A DNA stretch of 64,000 nucleotides from assembly GCA_034440575.1 (NCBI GenBank), contig JAOTOL010001570.1, positions 1,358,501 through 1,422,500 of the forward strand. The letters are read 5' to 3'. The notes beneath the pieces were generated by a model. It did not search any database, was not told the DNA's origin, and saw nothing but the letters and a program-made list of their open reading frames with translations. Both the position numbers and the translations under genes were made by a program. This DNA comes from Imbricaverruca yamaguchii. Lineage: Eukaryota; Arthropoda; Thecostraca; Neoverrucidae. Of this stretch, positions 34,597 to 47,700 are shown in pieces (positions within the stretch are counted from its first letter, which is position 1; each line of letters begins with the position of its first letter).

Positions 34597-35397
34597 CCCG
34601 TGCTGTCTCCAGAGGGAGGAGGCGTGTTTTTTTCCATCCCTTAAGGTTTTCCGCGGATAGTAAAAAAATAAAAACAGCACACGGCAGCCCGCCAAATTCG
34701 GCATACCTATTCCCACATCAAGTTGTTATTTTGCGTGGAAATTTTGAAGTCAGGTCATTCACGGGGCCGAACTAGTCAAGGTCAAGTCAGGTCACCTCCA
34801 AAAATGTTCAACCAGTTGTCACACTTTAACGGGTAAAGATATTTCAATGCACTTTCAGCGTTTAATTTTCTTTATGGATGCAACGAAACGCACCAGAGGT
34901 ATGGTTGAACTTTCGCCTTTTTATGGCATATTTGTTTAGCATATTTGCCTATTTAGCCTAAAATCGAAAATTGTGGCTCAAGTAAGCAATTTGCATGAGG
35001 CGACGTTTACCTGAAACAACTTCTCTGGGTATGTTTTATCTATTAGAAACATAAAAAAAGTATTTAAGAATTGAACTAAAAATTGAACAACATAAAAACA
35101 ATTGGTATATTTGGGGAGGCGAACATCTTGCACAATGCCAATTTCGTCTTTCTATTCTGATTCCAATTAATTTTGCCCACGAAATTGAACTCCACAGAAT
35201 ATACATGACGTCATCCGTGACCACATAAACCCCCTCAGTAGGATGTTGGGGTGGTTTTTAGCCGTACTCGTCGAGCGCTTTCCAATGAGACATCTTTCGG
35301 TTTCGTGCGACGTTTGGTTTGGAGATTGGAGGGGTATATAATGAATCCCTCCTGAGACGGGGTGTGAGGATCTGACCGAAATGACGGGGAGGGTTAA
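34593..35397 (+). mobile_element. TTAA family 1, copy 4 (diverged subfamily)
   Basis: Begins TTAACCCGTGCTGTCTCCAG and ends GAGACGGGGTGTGAGGATCT ... GGGAGGGTTAA. It is more diverged internally than the other copies. It keeps AGGTCA repeats (about 34750-34800) and a CRE palindrome ATGACGTCAT (about 35205). Confidence 0.82.
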
Positions 35398-36160
35398 CGT
35401 ATTGCTTCCGGATGTAATGTTTTATCGTTAAATCCGTGGCACTGACAACGAATGACTTCGTTCAGATTCCTAAACATAAATTATCATCACTATATTACGT
35501 TGTTGCAGGAAACCCACCTGCAATATTCAAGATGATAAAGTTCTGGAAAAAATAATGGGGATGGGACATATTCTTCACATATGGTGGAAGGAAACCTGAT
35601 TCTGATATACTGCCATTCCTTCCATCTTTTCCTGAACTGGTCCGCAAGATGGAAAATGTTCTTGTGGATGCCAAAGGAAGTTCATTAGTCGCTAAGTTGA
35701 CCTTCGAATGTCATAGAAGAAACTATTGGAGCTGTGCGCTTCAACCCAGCTTTACAATTTGGGTCAAATCTTCTATTTTACCACCTTTCCCACGTTTGCT
35801 GAATGGATTGCTTCCAAATGAATTAAATTGCATGCACATTCGTTCGTCCTCTTCAGGCTGGCATCATCACAAGACCTGTTACTTAGGGCTGATCTGCTTT
35901 CGCAAACATTTTTGATCATACATGGGTGAGCCTAGGCCAGGTTAAGCGAGCACGAAGGAAAGTTGCCAATATGCCAATAAGCATACGTAATTTTGTACTG
36001 AAGCAACATGTACAATAGCACATTGATGCAGTCCACTTCGTTTGCTTTGCCCATGATGCGGCAGGGGTGACGGTTGCATGCCACCGTTTCTTATTTTTTG
36101 GGGAGGGAAATCATTACACAAAGGCATTCCGAACTTAACGTAATTTGGCTTCATGCGCCT
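35398..36160. other. No gene recognised
   Basis: An 88-codon frame at 35649-35915 (+) shows no known domain. Possibly a remnant of a mobile element. Confidence 0.4.
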
Positions 36161-36581
36161 TAACCTCCGCCCGTGTGGGGCTGCGAGGGGTTAGGCGGGT
36201 GTCAATGCATCCATTTTTTTCGCGACTACGGACGAACGTCGTGGGTTTGAGAGTGCCGCTGCTTGATGGGACCATCTATTGCGGACTTGATCAAATGAAA
36301 TATGAAAATGCCTGATCATATAACTGCGCTATGACGCCATAGGCGGACATATATCCGTTCTTGTTAAGGCAAGTGTGAATTATTGGCAATCAACGTCACT
36401 TGTTGCCCACACATAAAAATGTTGGATACGGTGAGATGATAGGCATCTAAGTCTCGTGTGAATACATCAGCTTGTTTCCAAAGTGATTTCGAAAGTTGCT
36501 GACGTATATGGACCTATGATAATCATTTTCAGCTTCTGAGCTACTCGGGGTTTAGGCCGAGATACATATACTGAGAGTTTC

Positions 36582-36650
36582 GGTTGGCTGGTTGGCTGGT
36601 TATTGGAGTTTAGGGGCTCATCGACTGCATCGGTCATTCAGCGCCCATAT
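36582..36650 (-). repeat. SINE-tail-only unit
   Basis: GGTTGGCTGGTTGGCTGGTT (tail repeats), then TATTGGAGTTTAGGGGC, then ATCGACTGCATCGGTCATTC and AGCGCCC. It matches the units at 54821 and 58193, but without a tRNA head. Confidence 0.65.
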
Positions 36651-36861
36651 CATCGGCAGTCAAATAGTAAAATGCTAGCAAAAAGTCAACCAGAATTGAA
36701 TATCACGGGGTTAAGTACAAGTGATACCTTACCATGCTACGATTCTCATTTCGTCCGGTATAAAATCGAGTTAATGAATATATCACAGTGTAAATCAAAG
36801 AAAACTTGATTTCTGATAGGGAAGCGGAAAAGCCCTTCCGATTGAACAATTGATGACTTCC

Positions 36862-36864
<3 letters not shown>

Positions 36865-36946
<82 letters not shown>
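36865..36946. repeat. Poly(A) tract, 82 nt
   Basis: Uninterrupted A run followed by GTGAGAGAGAGAGG. Read on the - strand, the sequence to its right (36955-37153) gives CPETLSHVLIACSRL, which resembles a LINE C-terminus, but the orientation is wrong for this being its poly(A) tail. Confidence 0.9.
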
Positions 36947-36948
<2 letters not shown>

Positions 36949-38280
36949 GAGAGAGAGAGGTATGTCCAAAATGGCGCCTTCGCTCATGGTTAAGTCGGCT
37001 GCAGGCAATCAGTACGTGACTGAGAGTTTCGGGGCATTCGGACTTCGGGTGCTTCGCACTGCATGAGTTCAGTATAGTAAACTCCGGCGTAAGCCTATAG
37101 CAACACTTATAATATCTAAATTTAGGTCTTCGCATCCCATGAGAACGAAGCAATCGGTTCTCTATTCCAAAATGATCAGAGCCAAGTAATTAGGTAGACC
37201 AAAAGGCGCAGCTCAAGAAATAGTTTACGTACACTGATCTTTATTGATAACGTTTTATCTAGAATGGTAGATGCAATCCCTAAATCACCAGGCATCTCCT
37301 ATATCAGTGAGGGACGCTCTAGTGGCCTCACTGATTCAGGCTGTCCTCATTTTCCCGCGAGAGCCTCCTCTGTCAGATGGCTTCCTACGCCGATCAGGAG
37401 GCCTCCTATGTCCGTCAGAGGCCTTCTGTATCGGTCATGGTAGTCCTTGTGTCTGTGAGGAGCCTTCTGTGTCAGTTACCTCTTGTATGGGAGAGAGTAG
37501 TTCCGTGTCGGTTTAAGAGTCTCCCGTGTCCCTCAACAACACCATGTTTATGGAGATTAGTGTGAATTTCCCAAAAACTGAGCGAAAGTATTCATTGTCA
37601 GGGCCATTTTTTGTCACCTCGTCTTTAATTTTGATGAAGTGGGAGGGCAGGCACATATGTTCATTCAGTTCCATCAACTTTAACCTCATAATTTACATTG
37701 ACTGATGTGGCAGGACACATCATGAGGTGAGGGGATGCTGTAGCGGACAAGGAACTTCAGATTTCTTGCGGCGTGGTCACTATTGAGCATACCACGGCAT
37801 TTGCTAACGTAGGCGAAATAACGCGAACAACTAACAAGTATACTTATGAAGCGTAACGCAGTGGTGACGACTTCTCTACCATTCGTTAGGCCGACATGAT
37901 GAATGCGTCTGGCACTTTCAAATATATGAATCATGATTCCTTGTCAGATGCTGAGGTCACGCACCTCGTAATGGACCTGGCCAGGCGAGTGCATGTCAGT
38001 ACTGTCGTCAGGGATGCATGAACTTCGAGAGGAGCACCGCAAAATAAGACCCCCCCGGAGTTACACTAGAGCCACTGCCAACCAATAGTTCAAAAATGGG
38101 TGGCAATGTGATACGCTCCTGAACGTGCGAGGGTTAAAGTTAAACGAACAACAAGTGTGGTGAATGCTGAACGATTCCAGATGATGCTTCCCATCATCCC
38201 CCATCCACAAAGGAGGCATTAATCCGTCGCCTTTCCGTATTCTGGCGAGTGAAAATGAAGTATGCTAAGTCAATAAGTAG

Positions 38281-38281
<1 letters not shown>

Positions 38282-38362
<81 letters not shown>
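38282..38362. repeat. (TA)n microsatellite
   Basis: About 40 uninterrupted TA units. Confidence 0.98.
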
Positions 38363-38366
<4 letters not shown>

Positions 38367-39861
38367 TCAGTAAAATGTCATGCACACCTGTCTGACTAAG
38401 CACGGCCAGAAATGACCCGTTAATTGGATGAAAGAAAATATTCGCCTATGTACGTCGGGATAATACCACGCGCTTTAATAATGTCAGCTTCCAGACGAAA
38501 AACGGATATGTATGTAGGTTGTTGTCAGTGAATAGTATGTATATGTATGCAGTGAATAAATGACCATATCTGAAGAACGGATCCGATCAGGAATCTTTTA
38601 AGTAGTCATGTTGGTGTATGCATGGCTTCGGCTATCATGCACTAATTTCGGTTTACACTCGGATCTGAACATGTCACATCAAAACACACCAGGTTTAATT
38701 TCGGCTGGCCATTTTGTCAGCATAAACTAAAAATAATTAAAATTCAGAGTATCCTGACCAAATGTCCGCCTAAGCATGGACGCGAACACAAATACCTGGC
38801 TTTCAGTACACATGGATCAGGATGCATGCATCGGTATGCATCACTATGTATGATGGAACACATAAATATTGCTGAACACGTAACCACTTCATGATTGCTG
38901 AATTAATTGAACGGAGTTCCGTCGCCGCCAGATATGCCTGGCAATTCTGGGATGTTTTTCATGGCAAACATCCACGCCTATCAGTTTACTTAAAATGTGA
39001 TGCACCTTTGTGATATTCGAATTTGGGCGGCAATTATATGCTTCAGCACCTAAATGCAATAGTTGTGAGATTGAATATCTACATAGGTTACAGTGTACGG
39101 ACCACAGCCTATGCATACAAAAAATTATACTCTCCGCATATGCGATGAGACCTATATTATGGTGACTTAACAATACCCTTCTCGAAGATGATTTTTCATT
39201 TGCAGCGTGCGTAGAGATCAAAAATGAATTATGCTAGCGACAGCATAAACGGAACAATGCTTACGATTGGCGTTTGAATTTAGAAATGACCACGAGTGCC
39301 ATTCGAGTCAGTAGAATCAGAAGCCGTAAAGAAAAGATCGTGCAGAGGAGAAAGAAGAAAGTACATTACATGACTGCAACAATATGGGATTGACTGCTAT
39401 TGTCGTCAGTTCTACCAACGAATATGCAACTACCACCACCAACGACACGCCACCAACGATTCTGCCAACCATACGCAACTATTCGTGATCGAGCAAATGC
39501 ATTCTAGGAACATTAATCTTTGACCTGCTAGTTATGGTCTAGATTGAGATGGATAAAGGAGGGTTAGATACCTACAAAATGCTTCTTCGGTATGTGTGCC
39601 CAATGAAATACTAAGGACACATTAATATTTTGAAAACGAAGACGGGCAGCTAGCTTCCGACAGCAGACATTTTTTAATATTACAATGCATTGCTTACTTA
39701 ACTATATGAGTCAACATGTCATGCAGATCATAGCGACCGGCGAATCAACGATTATCTGGCTTCTATAGATTTTCACGAATTATACAAAATGGAAAGAACT
39801 CCTGTAATAGTCAACAAGTGAAGGCAATCTATATATGCTCTAAGGCATGATGAAGAACAAA
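38363..39861. other. No gene recognised
   Basis: AT-rich. A 110-codon - strand frame at 38889-39221 has no motif. Nothing else identified. Confidence 0.45.
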
Positions 39862-40012
39862 GCTCCTTCCGCTGTTTAATACAACGAAGAATGGCTCTTA
39901 GATGCTCCTGGGTTTTGAGGCCATTGCGTGAGACGAAATGTACGACCCTCAATATACAAGGAGGTGCTGGGTTTACTCAACATCAAAAAAGTAGCGTTAG
40001 GGATCATGCTAT

Positions 40013-40060
40013 ATTACTCAACGTTTCGGCCAGGGGCCATCATCAGGAGTGATATAAAAA
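40013..40060 (-). ncRNA. Hammerhead-ribozyme-like motif, left arm of Penelope element
   Basis: On the - strand: stem I ATATCACTC pairs with GAGTAATAT (8 of 9, with one C-A mismatch). Core CTGATGA is at 40040-40046, stem II GGCC...GGCC, then GAAAC (40023-40027) and GTT before the predicted cleavage. It lies 3' of the element's endonuclease region on the same strand, as in terminal repeats of Penelope elements. Confidence 0.65.
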
Positions 40061-40165
40061 TGGCAGGGTTAACAATTGAAAAACGCGGGAAGAAAGGCGT
40101 GGAAAAATACACGTGAAACACAGAAAAGCATCTCCATTGCTGCAGACACTACAAGAAACTGTAAA

Positions 40166-42885
40166 CTAGAAATCAACTAGGTCAAGATAAAATCCTCTGA
40201 GGAAGCCCGGGCCGATGGTCCATATACATATCGACACATATATAGACATATATCGAATGTAACGCTTAATACATAAAATATAATTTATGTTTATGTAATT
40301 ATATGTGATATACCAAGACGTCGTTTGCGTGTTTAGTTGCGGCCGTAGATTACGTATGTGTAGAGATTCGAGGACCTTCAGATCAGCGTTGTCCCTGGCT
40401 GTTGCTAGAATTTCTACTTTGAAGTTTGTGTTAGTGTCGCTGTGTTCCATGTTAGAATGTTTGCCGATCATGTGTTCGCCTAAAGGTGTGTATTCTCTCC
40501 GAAGTCTGGCATCTCCCAAGTGCTCATTGTACCTATCCCCTGATGCTACGCTTGGTTTCTCTGACATAAAATATTCCAAGACAGCTGTTGACGTTATTTT
40601 ATAGACAACGTTTTCCGCGTGCATCTACCTTTGAGCCCGTTACTACAGGTGTGGCATGTTCGTATACCAGCAGGGCATGGCGACAATTCCAGGGCTGAGC
40701 GGACCGGGTAAGATTTCAGTGTAGGTCCGCTAGTCCAGGCTACCCTAACATGATCTAGATGAGACGAACGGATAGCTGCATTAACCTGTCGACATAGTTG
40801 GTCATCGACAAAAGGAAGTCTCATGTAGACGTAGTTGGGATTGCTACATGTTCGATGCCGACGTTGCCCACTTATCCTACTCCTGTTGTGAGGGTGGGCA
40901 GCACGAGCGGCAGGTGTACCCGATTTGCTGGGTATCCGTTTTCCAGGAAAAGGGGTTTTCATCTTCGCAAGGCTCCGCTCGCACGAAATAGTGTCGGAGG
41001 AGACTCGTGCTGCTCTCCTCATTTGGGATGTTAAAACGGCCTTTTTAGTGGCCATCGGGTGGGCCGAATCATAATGCAAGATGATTGGGGCTGCCATTGG
41101 TTTAAAGTACAGTTCGGTGGTGTAGCTACCATCAGCCTGAACTACAAACAACGTATCAAGGAAAGGAATCGAAGTGGTATGAGCAGTGTGTTCCAAGGTG
41201 AACTTGATGCTGGAGTTTGTTGTTGGAGCTTGAGTTTGAGTTTGTTTGTTGGAGCTTGAGTTGTTGGTTAATTTCTGCAAAGAAGTCGAGCAGAGAGGCC
41301 ATGTCATGTGTCCAAACACCAAAAATATCGTCTATATACCTCATGTAGAGAGCTGGCTTCAAATCATGCGACGCTAGGAAGCTCGACTCAAGGCGGTGCA
41401 TAAAAGCAATTGCTAAAGGAGGTGCACATCGGTTGCCCATAGCCACTCCTTTCGTTTGCTTGTACATCGAGTTCCCAAAACGTATGAGGTTATTGCTGAA
41501 AATATGTGTTAGTAATTTCGCACAGTCCTGTACCCCAATCCCGAAGAGACGGATATCATCCAGATTGTCCTCGATTAGGCGAATTACAGCATCTATTCCC
41601 TCCTTTATCGGAATACTGCCATATAAATTTTTGACGTCCATGGTGAAAACAATACTGCCCTCCGGAAGTTTGGTAGGAAAAGTTTCTTTCACTCTCTGTA
41701 GGTACGACTCCGTGTTTGTCAGATGGGCGGGAACCAACGCTAGTATCTGGACAAGAATCTTGCTCAAGAACCAAGATAGCTTGTCTAGGGGTCACCACTC
41801 GCCGACACTATGGGGCGCAGTGGAACCCTAATTTGTGGTTTTTTGGAAGCCCGTATAATTCCGCTGTGCGGCTGGAGTGAGGGGAGAGACAAAACTGTGT
41901 CTTTATGTAACTTCCCGGATAAAGTTTCCTTGATAATAGTACACGTTTCGATTTCGAGACGTTTGGTAGGGTTTGGCTGGGAAGGAATGCTCTGATAATC
42001 ATCCGTTATTGTCCTGGCCTTTTCAATGTAATCCGTTTTGTTCAGCACGACGAATCCTTTGCATTTATCTGACGGCTTCACTATTACAGTATCGTTGTTT
42101 TTCAATTCCCGCAGTACTTCCCTCTGTTTCACATAATTGTCCGACCTTTTGTTCGATGCTCTGCTGTGATATTTATATGCTTTTAGAACTTTAGTTTTTA
42201 AATCTTTCAATTCAGATTCTAATTGAGTTGTGGCTCTCGGTGGTTGGTATGCAGGAGTGTCGGGAAACATGGGGCGAAGCTTTGAATGACCTGTGCTAGA
42301 GGTGCTTTGTGATAAGCCTGCCTGCGGTACCTGAGGTACAGTTTGCTGTTTTGTCTCCCTCACATTCCTCCACCGCAAACCATAGATCGCCCTTTCTACG
42401 CCTGATTCTGCCCTTTCCAAACAGCTACGATCTACTTTTTGAGGTAACGCAAAATTTGGGCCTTTGTCAAGCAATCCCAATATACCTGAGTCTAGGGGTA
42501 ACTTACTTAGATTAGATGTGCGACTGGTACTGTATTGTTCAGTGCCATCGCCGTTGGTGTCCGTACCGTGGGTACCTGAAGTACTGCAACTACCCGAGCT
42601 CTCTCCACTAGTAGCCGCGTGGTGAACTAAATTGTTTGTATCTAGGAGTGGCGTAGGTGGTTGGTACGATGATTGTGTACCTAGGCGAAGTTCGTCCTCT
42701 TGTGGTGCGCTGCGGGCGGCTGCTAGCCTCACGCCGCAGTTTCTGACTCCAGAAACAACGCTGGAGATCATGGAAACGCAAAAACAACGCTGGAGATCCT
42801 GTGTTTCATAAGTGGGCAACGTCGGCATCGAACATGTAGCAATCCCAACTACGTCTACATGAGACTTCCTTTTGTCGATGACCAA
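40166..42885 (-). pseudogene. Penelope-type reverse transcriptase / GIY-YIG endonuclease, frameshifted
   Basis: Read from 42885 down. The N-terminal region includes LGLLDKGPNFALP and NNDTVIVKPSDKCKGFVVLN, then YGLPK (other frame) and VPLRPIVSASGDP. A frameshift follows at about 41780. The RT core is GSIVFTMDVKNLYGSIPI, KGVAMGNRCAPPLAIAFM and YMRYIDDIFGVW (catalytic YIDD at about 41325-41336). A second frameshift lies near 41230 in an Asn/Ser-rich stretch, then FLDTLFVVQADGSYTTELYF. Then TCHTCSNGLKGRC and, after another shift at 40610, VVYKITS...EYF, a damaged GIY-YIG module, and YNEHLGDARLRREYT. At least four frame breaks make it non-functional as it stands. The + strand arm preserves the endonuclease start better. 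Confidence 0.9.
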
Positions 42886-43516
42886 CTATGTCGACAGGTT
42901 AATGCAGCTATCCGTTCGTCTCATCTAGATCATGTTAGGGTAGCCTGGACTAGCGGACCTACACTGAAATCTTACCTGGTCCGCTCAGCCCTGGAATTGT
43001 CGCCATGCCCTGCTGGTAGACGAACATGCCACACCTGTAGTAACGGGCTCAAAGGTAGATGCACGCGGAAAAACGTTGTCTATAAAATAACGTGCAACAG
43101 CTGTCTTGGAATATTTTATGTCGGAGAAACCAAGCGTAGCATCAGGGATAGGTACAATGAGCACTTGGGAGATGCCAGACTTCGGAGAGAATACACCTTT
43201 AGGCGAACACATGATCGGCAAACATTCTAACATGGAACACAGCGACACTAACACAAACTTCAAAGTAGAAATTCTAGCAACAGCCAGGGACAACGCTGAT
43301 CTGAAGGTCCTCGAATCTCTACACATACGTAATCTACGGCCGCAACTAAACACGCAAACGACGTCTTGGTATATCACATATAATTACATAAACATAAATT
43401 ATATTTTATGTATTAAGCGTTACATTCGATATATGTCTATATATGTGTCGATATGTATATGGACTATCGGCCCGGGCTTCCTCAGAGGATTTTATCTTGA
43501 CCTAGTTGATTTCTAG
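42859..43516 (+). pseudogene. Inverted copy of Penelope GIY-YIG endonuclease region
   Basis: The + strand arm encodes the same C-terminal region as the - strand body. It reads MRLPFVDDQLCRQVNAAIR, TCHTCSNGLKGRC and NVVYKITCNSCLGIFYVG (GIY-YIG core), then ETKRSIRDRYNEHLGDARLR. The frame then shifts at about 43200 to TPLGEHMIGKHSNMEH and LHIRNLRPQLNTQT. It lacks the reverse transcriptase and is part of the inverted arm, not an independent gene. Confidence 0.88.
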
Positions 43517-43627
43517 TTTACAGTTTCTTGTAGTGTCTGCAGCAATGGAGATGCTTTTCTGTGTTTCACGTGTATTTTTCCACGCTTTCTTCCCGCGTTT
43601 TTTCAATTGTTAACCCTGCCATTTTTT

Positions 43628-43680
43628 ATATCACTCCTGATGATGGCTCCTGGCCGAAACGTTAAGTAATATAGCATGAT
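43628..43680 (+). ncRNA. Hammerhead-ribozyme-like motif, right arm of Penelope element
   Basis: Stem I ATATCACTC with AAGTAATAT (7 of 9 pairs), core CTGATGA (43637-43643), stem II GGC/GCC, GAAAC (43656-43660), then GTT. It is the inverted partner of the motif at 40013, with one stem I base changed. Confidence 0.6.
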
Positions 43681-43925
43681 CCCTAACGCTACTTTTGATG
43701 TTGAGTAAACCCAGCACCTCCTGGTATATTGAGGGTCGTACATTTCGTCTCACGCAATGCTCCTTCCGCTTCTGGATTTTGGAAGGAATTTTCCCTTTTC
43801 TTCTGGCCAGATCTGGCCAACATGATCGTAGATTACATAAATGAAGCAAAAGGAAGCGCGGTGTTTTCATATCGCACAGCTGTGGAGTGATAACATGAAT
43901 AAGAAAGAGGATTATCCGCAGAGTA

Positions 43926-44787
43926 TTAATCCGTCCGTATCGGGGAGGGGTCTTCAACCGCCTCCCCCTCAGGTTTTTCGCGGATAGTGAACGAACGGCG
44001 GGCGGCAGCGCACCCAAATTTGTCATGCCTTTTCCCAGGTCAATTTGGCATGCTGTTTCAAAATTTTGAAGTCAGGTCGTCTAGGGTCAACGAGTTAGTC
44101 GACGTCAAGTGAGGTCACCTCCAAAAAAGTTCAACCAGTCGTCACGCTTTAACGAATACAGGTATTTTAATGAAACTCTCAGAGTTTGCTTATCTCTAGG
44201 GATGCAACAAAACGTATCTTTTTTGTTTGTTTTTTTGACTACATATACATTTTGCATATTTGCCAATTGCAGTTCAAATATAAAATTCTGGCTAAAGTAA
44301 GCATTTTGATTAGGGAAAGTTCACTTTCAACAACGTTTCTCGGTCTGCTCTACCCATTGGAAAAGGAAAATTAAAGAAAACTTGAAAACTGACACTTTTG
44401 ACATTTCAAAAAATGTAATTCTTATTTTGGGGGGACCAGGAAAAATGCATTGCCCAGGTCGATTTCGCTGTCCTTTTCTCATTCTAAATAAATTTTGTGT
44501 TCATGTATCCACCAAAATGAACTCCCAGAGCAAAAAACATAATGTAAGTCGTGAATAGTCATGCAAATCTAGCCCCCTTGGTGACGTCACCTTTGGGGGA
44601 AATTCATTTCAGGGGTGGATCTGGACCCTACTCGTCGAGCGCTTTCCGATGACACCTCTTTCGTTTTCGTTCGACGTTTAGTTTGGATTTTAGAGGGGGT
44701 TACTATCCGCCCCGCCCCACGAGACGTGGTGTGAGGACCGCAGAGACCGCAGAGACCGCAGAGACCGCAGAGACCGCAGAGGGTTAA
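43926..44787 (+). mobile_element. TTAA family 1, copy 5
   Basis: Begins TTAATCCGTCCGTATCGGGG. It contains the AGGTCA cluster (44068-44120) and TGACGTCA (about 44583). The right terminus is altered: after GAGACGTGGTGTGAGG, the usual end is replaced by five or six tandem AGACCGCAG units before GGGTTAA. Confidence 0.85.
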
Positions 44788-47700
44788 GAATATATAGAGT
44801 TGCGTACTAAATAGTTTCTATAATAGTGGCTAGGGCCTTGCCAAATATATTTCGGAGTGTCATGGGAAGTACGTGAATAATGGTCTTTCAAATTAAATGG
44901 GCTCAGTTTCAGGAACATTTTTTGGTTCTAACTTGCGAAATCTACCGGATGTTATTGAATACTGTGAACATCATGACTTGGAGAAACAGAAGAAGCCAGG
45001 ATTGACCCGACCAGTTAAGCCTTTTCGATTTTTTTTTATATAACACTACACAATGTATTCCAACTGTTTCTCCCAAATATTTCATTTTTGTTGGAAAATG
45101 TATTATCCCACATCAGTTTGTGTAACACATAATGATATAGGGGGTACTCCCACCAACGAAATAAAATCACTCATGCATTTAGCGAAGGTCCCTTTACCCA
45201 TTTAAAACCATACTATTTTCCTAGAGGCTCATTTGATACCAAAATGACGACGATTATACCCAAATTACAAGTAAGCGAAGACATGTTGTGTCATCTTTAG
45301 CAGCATGGTGTACAGAAGAGGTCATGCAATTCGTAGATTTTACGAGTTGACTTTTCGAGGAAGCGTAGAAAACCACTGTTTATCTTTTACTTATGCTTGT
45401 AGTGGAATACTGGCATTGCGTTCATGTAGTACTCTCTCCGGACCAGGCTGAGGCAACCTCGAGAGTCCCGCCCCCACCTCCTCAGGTTTTCCCGGGATAG
45501 CTGCCGAATGAGGTGACACAGAGACACGAAACTGTAGTACGTTCATACATATCTGATTTTGCATATCTTGAAACAAATTTGAGGACAAGATCGTCGGCCC
45601 TTGACTCCAAACTGGACAAGCACATAAATGTTCCCAAACATTCAAAGAGCCACCATTCGGAGTAATTACCACATATCAACGCCAAGCTCAGACCATGCTA
45701 TTCTTTCATCAAGGCGTGCAACCCTTTGTAATTAGGGGCGCTTGGAATCTTTTGGGGGGCGCCATTTCCTCGGATGGGATCCACTGTTAAAATCCGTAGG
45801 GGGTGGGGGGCCTTAGACTGACAATTTGCTGAGCTGAGGAAGGTGAATGCGTACACCGGTACATACAAAGGGACATTTATTCCTCTCAATAACCGCCCTT
45901 CGTCTAAAGAGGGCACCTATTCCCCTGGTAGGGGTATCTTTAGCTTGAACAATAATATGCTGAACGATTGGGGGACGCGGTGCATTGCAGTCCATCGTGG
46001 GTGTTTTTCCCGGGTCAGAGTCGTCACACTTCTTTAGATTGGGGGGGCACATGCCCAAGTGTCCCTCCCTCTATTTAGAACCTCTGGTGCTGAGTAGCCC
46101 CATGACAATGGGCAGCGTCATCCCGATCGCTCCAATAGCCTGAGCACAGGACGATTTTGCAGTGGGCATGTTGGCGCCAAACCTTTGCTTGCTCTTAATT
46201 CTAGACACCATGATTTTGCTGACAAACACGTTGGGCTTGGTAATCTGACTTTTCGAGACTCACAACATTGCTAAATACGATGTGTTCTTATAGCAGCACA
46301 CCAAACTATGGAGGATGCAATATTATCCATAGAAGTCTGTTCAAACCAGACGTTTACCTTTTCTGTGCGTTTCACGTGCGCCTGAACGAAACAAAAATCA
46401 GTCAGCTGAGCTTCCTTTGCTTAAACGCGAAATTCCTGAAGGTGGTGCCTTTGTTTAAAGACTTCGCCTGGCAATGATACACCTACTATGAAACGAATAC
46501 AAACATCAGCAGAACCCTCTAATTCCATTTGGAATTATCTGAAGAACCCACGTAGAATGCCCCAAAACCAGCATGTCTAAAGAAAATACCAATATTTACG
46601 TGCGCAATAAAGTGTCACAATAAGTCGGAAAACCAAACGAAAATTACAACAACCGAGACAAACAACTGGAAAATTAAATCCCTCGGGTTACTTTTTGCTT
46701 TGATCATCATTAGCAAGACAAATTTTCGCACATAATTATTGTCGATCCGACACACTATAGACGTCACAAATTTCCCTTGTTGTCACTCCACCTTACGAGG
46801 TTTATATCCAAGGATCCTGGCTCGTTGAAACTTTCTTAATAAGATAGCTAAAGAAATTACCTCGACAGATCATATATATTCACGTTTCATCTCTTTTTTG
46901 TATGCCTATACAAGTTGCACGACTTACGATTGCTAAGTTATCCACTTGTTCTTGCACCTTGTGCGATACCGCGAGCAATTTCAGAAAGCATGCCCGAAAG
47001 TCGGCACATGCATTGGGGTTGTGCTGGGGCTCATCCAGTTGCCGACATCCATTGTGCGCAACAGGAAGCATGCCATGGGGACAGCTGTTCGCCTTTACCC
47101 ATGACCGTTATGCACACGTTTTTTCATGCATAGTGCACGTTGTCACTACCTAGAACGAGGATCTGAAACCAAGCAGATGATGTAACAATTTAAGCCATGG
47201 AACGTTCACAGGTTCCCTAAAAACCGACGAAACTTCGATACACATAATGTGTTAAAGTCGATTCCTCAGCACTCTTGTATAAAACTGCTACGGGACCACG
47301 AGCCTTTTTATTTAGAACCCGTAGGCTACGGCAGCAAATAGACTACCTTTGTCGTCACTTCTACATTTTGTTGGATCGACGTGCAATTTTGTATGCATGC
47401 TTACGTTATCAAGGGCAATTGAAGCAAGATGCATCCAGAAGGATTTTTTTCACTGTTAGGGGTACACCCTTGTGCACAAAGGACGGGACCTAAAGTTGTG
47501 CAATGCTCAGTCATTGCTACTGCCGTCAAGTATTCATAATTTGTAATGATTTCTGTAGATTCTCATGTCGTTAATTCCCAAGTTCAATGTGAAGTGCAAT
47601 AAATCCGAGAAAAAATGAGGCCATATGCGAAGACTGAGTTTCCTACATCTTTGGTGTAGTCTCAGTCCGACTACATTTACCTCCGCCCCACCAACACTTT

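Larger units (their letters stand above)
36161..38281. other. No gene; possible diverged TTAA element ends and a poly-A tract
   Basis: Position 36161 starts with CTTAACCTCCGCCCGTG and soon reads TTTCGCGACTACGGACGAAC, echoing the left end of family 1. At 38130-38157, GAACGTGCGAGGGTTAA resembles the inverted end of family 2. They may be remnants of separate elements. A tail-only unit is at 36582 and a pure A run at 36865. Short degenerate repeats around CCTTCTGTGTCAGT lie at 37300-37500. Confidence 0.4.
39874..43758 (-). mobile_element. Penelope-like element with inverted arms and 12-bp TSD
   Basis: Target duplication GCTCCTTCCGCT at 39862-39873 and 43759-43770. Two ~950-bp arms (39922-40874 and 42809-43759) are near-perfect inverted repeats around a unique body (40875-42808). 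The body plus left arm encode, on the - strand, a Penelope-type reverse transcriptase and a GIY-YIG endonuclease. The right arm is a second, inverted copy of the endonuclease and terminal region. Each arm carries a hammerhead-like motif. The 48 bp left of the arm (TGTTTAATACAACGAAG...) also begin the mini-element at 57634, so they mark the true element end. Inverted terminal copies are typical of Penelope insertions (family knowledge). Confidence 0.92.

Noticed and set aside
36746..37153. LINE C-terminus on the - strand (CPETLSHVLIACSRL)
   Set aside because: Suggestive of a LINE zinc-knuckle end, but too short, and the adjacent poly(A) is in the wrong orientation to be its tail. Left unannotated.
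36161..38160. One 2-kb TTAA element
   Set aside because: The left end resembles family 1 and the right end family 2, so they are unlikely to be two ends of a single element.
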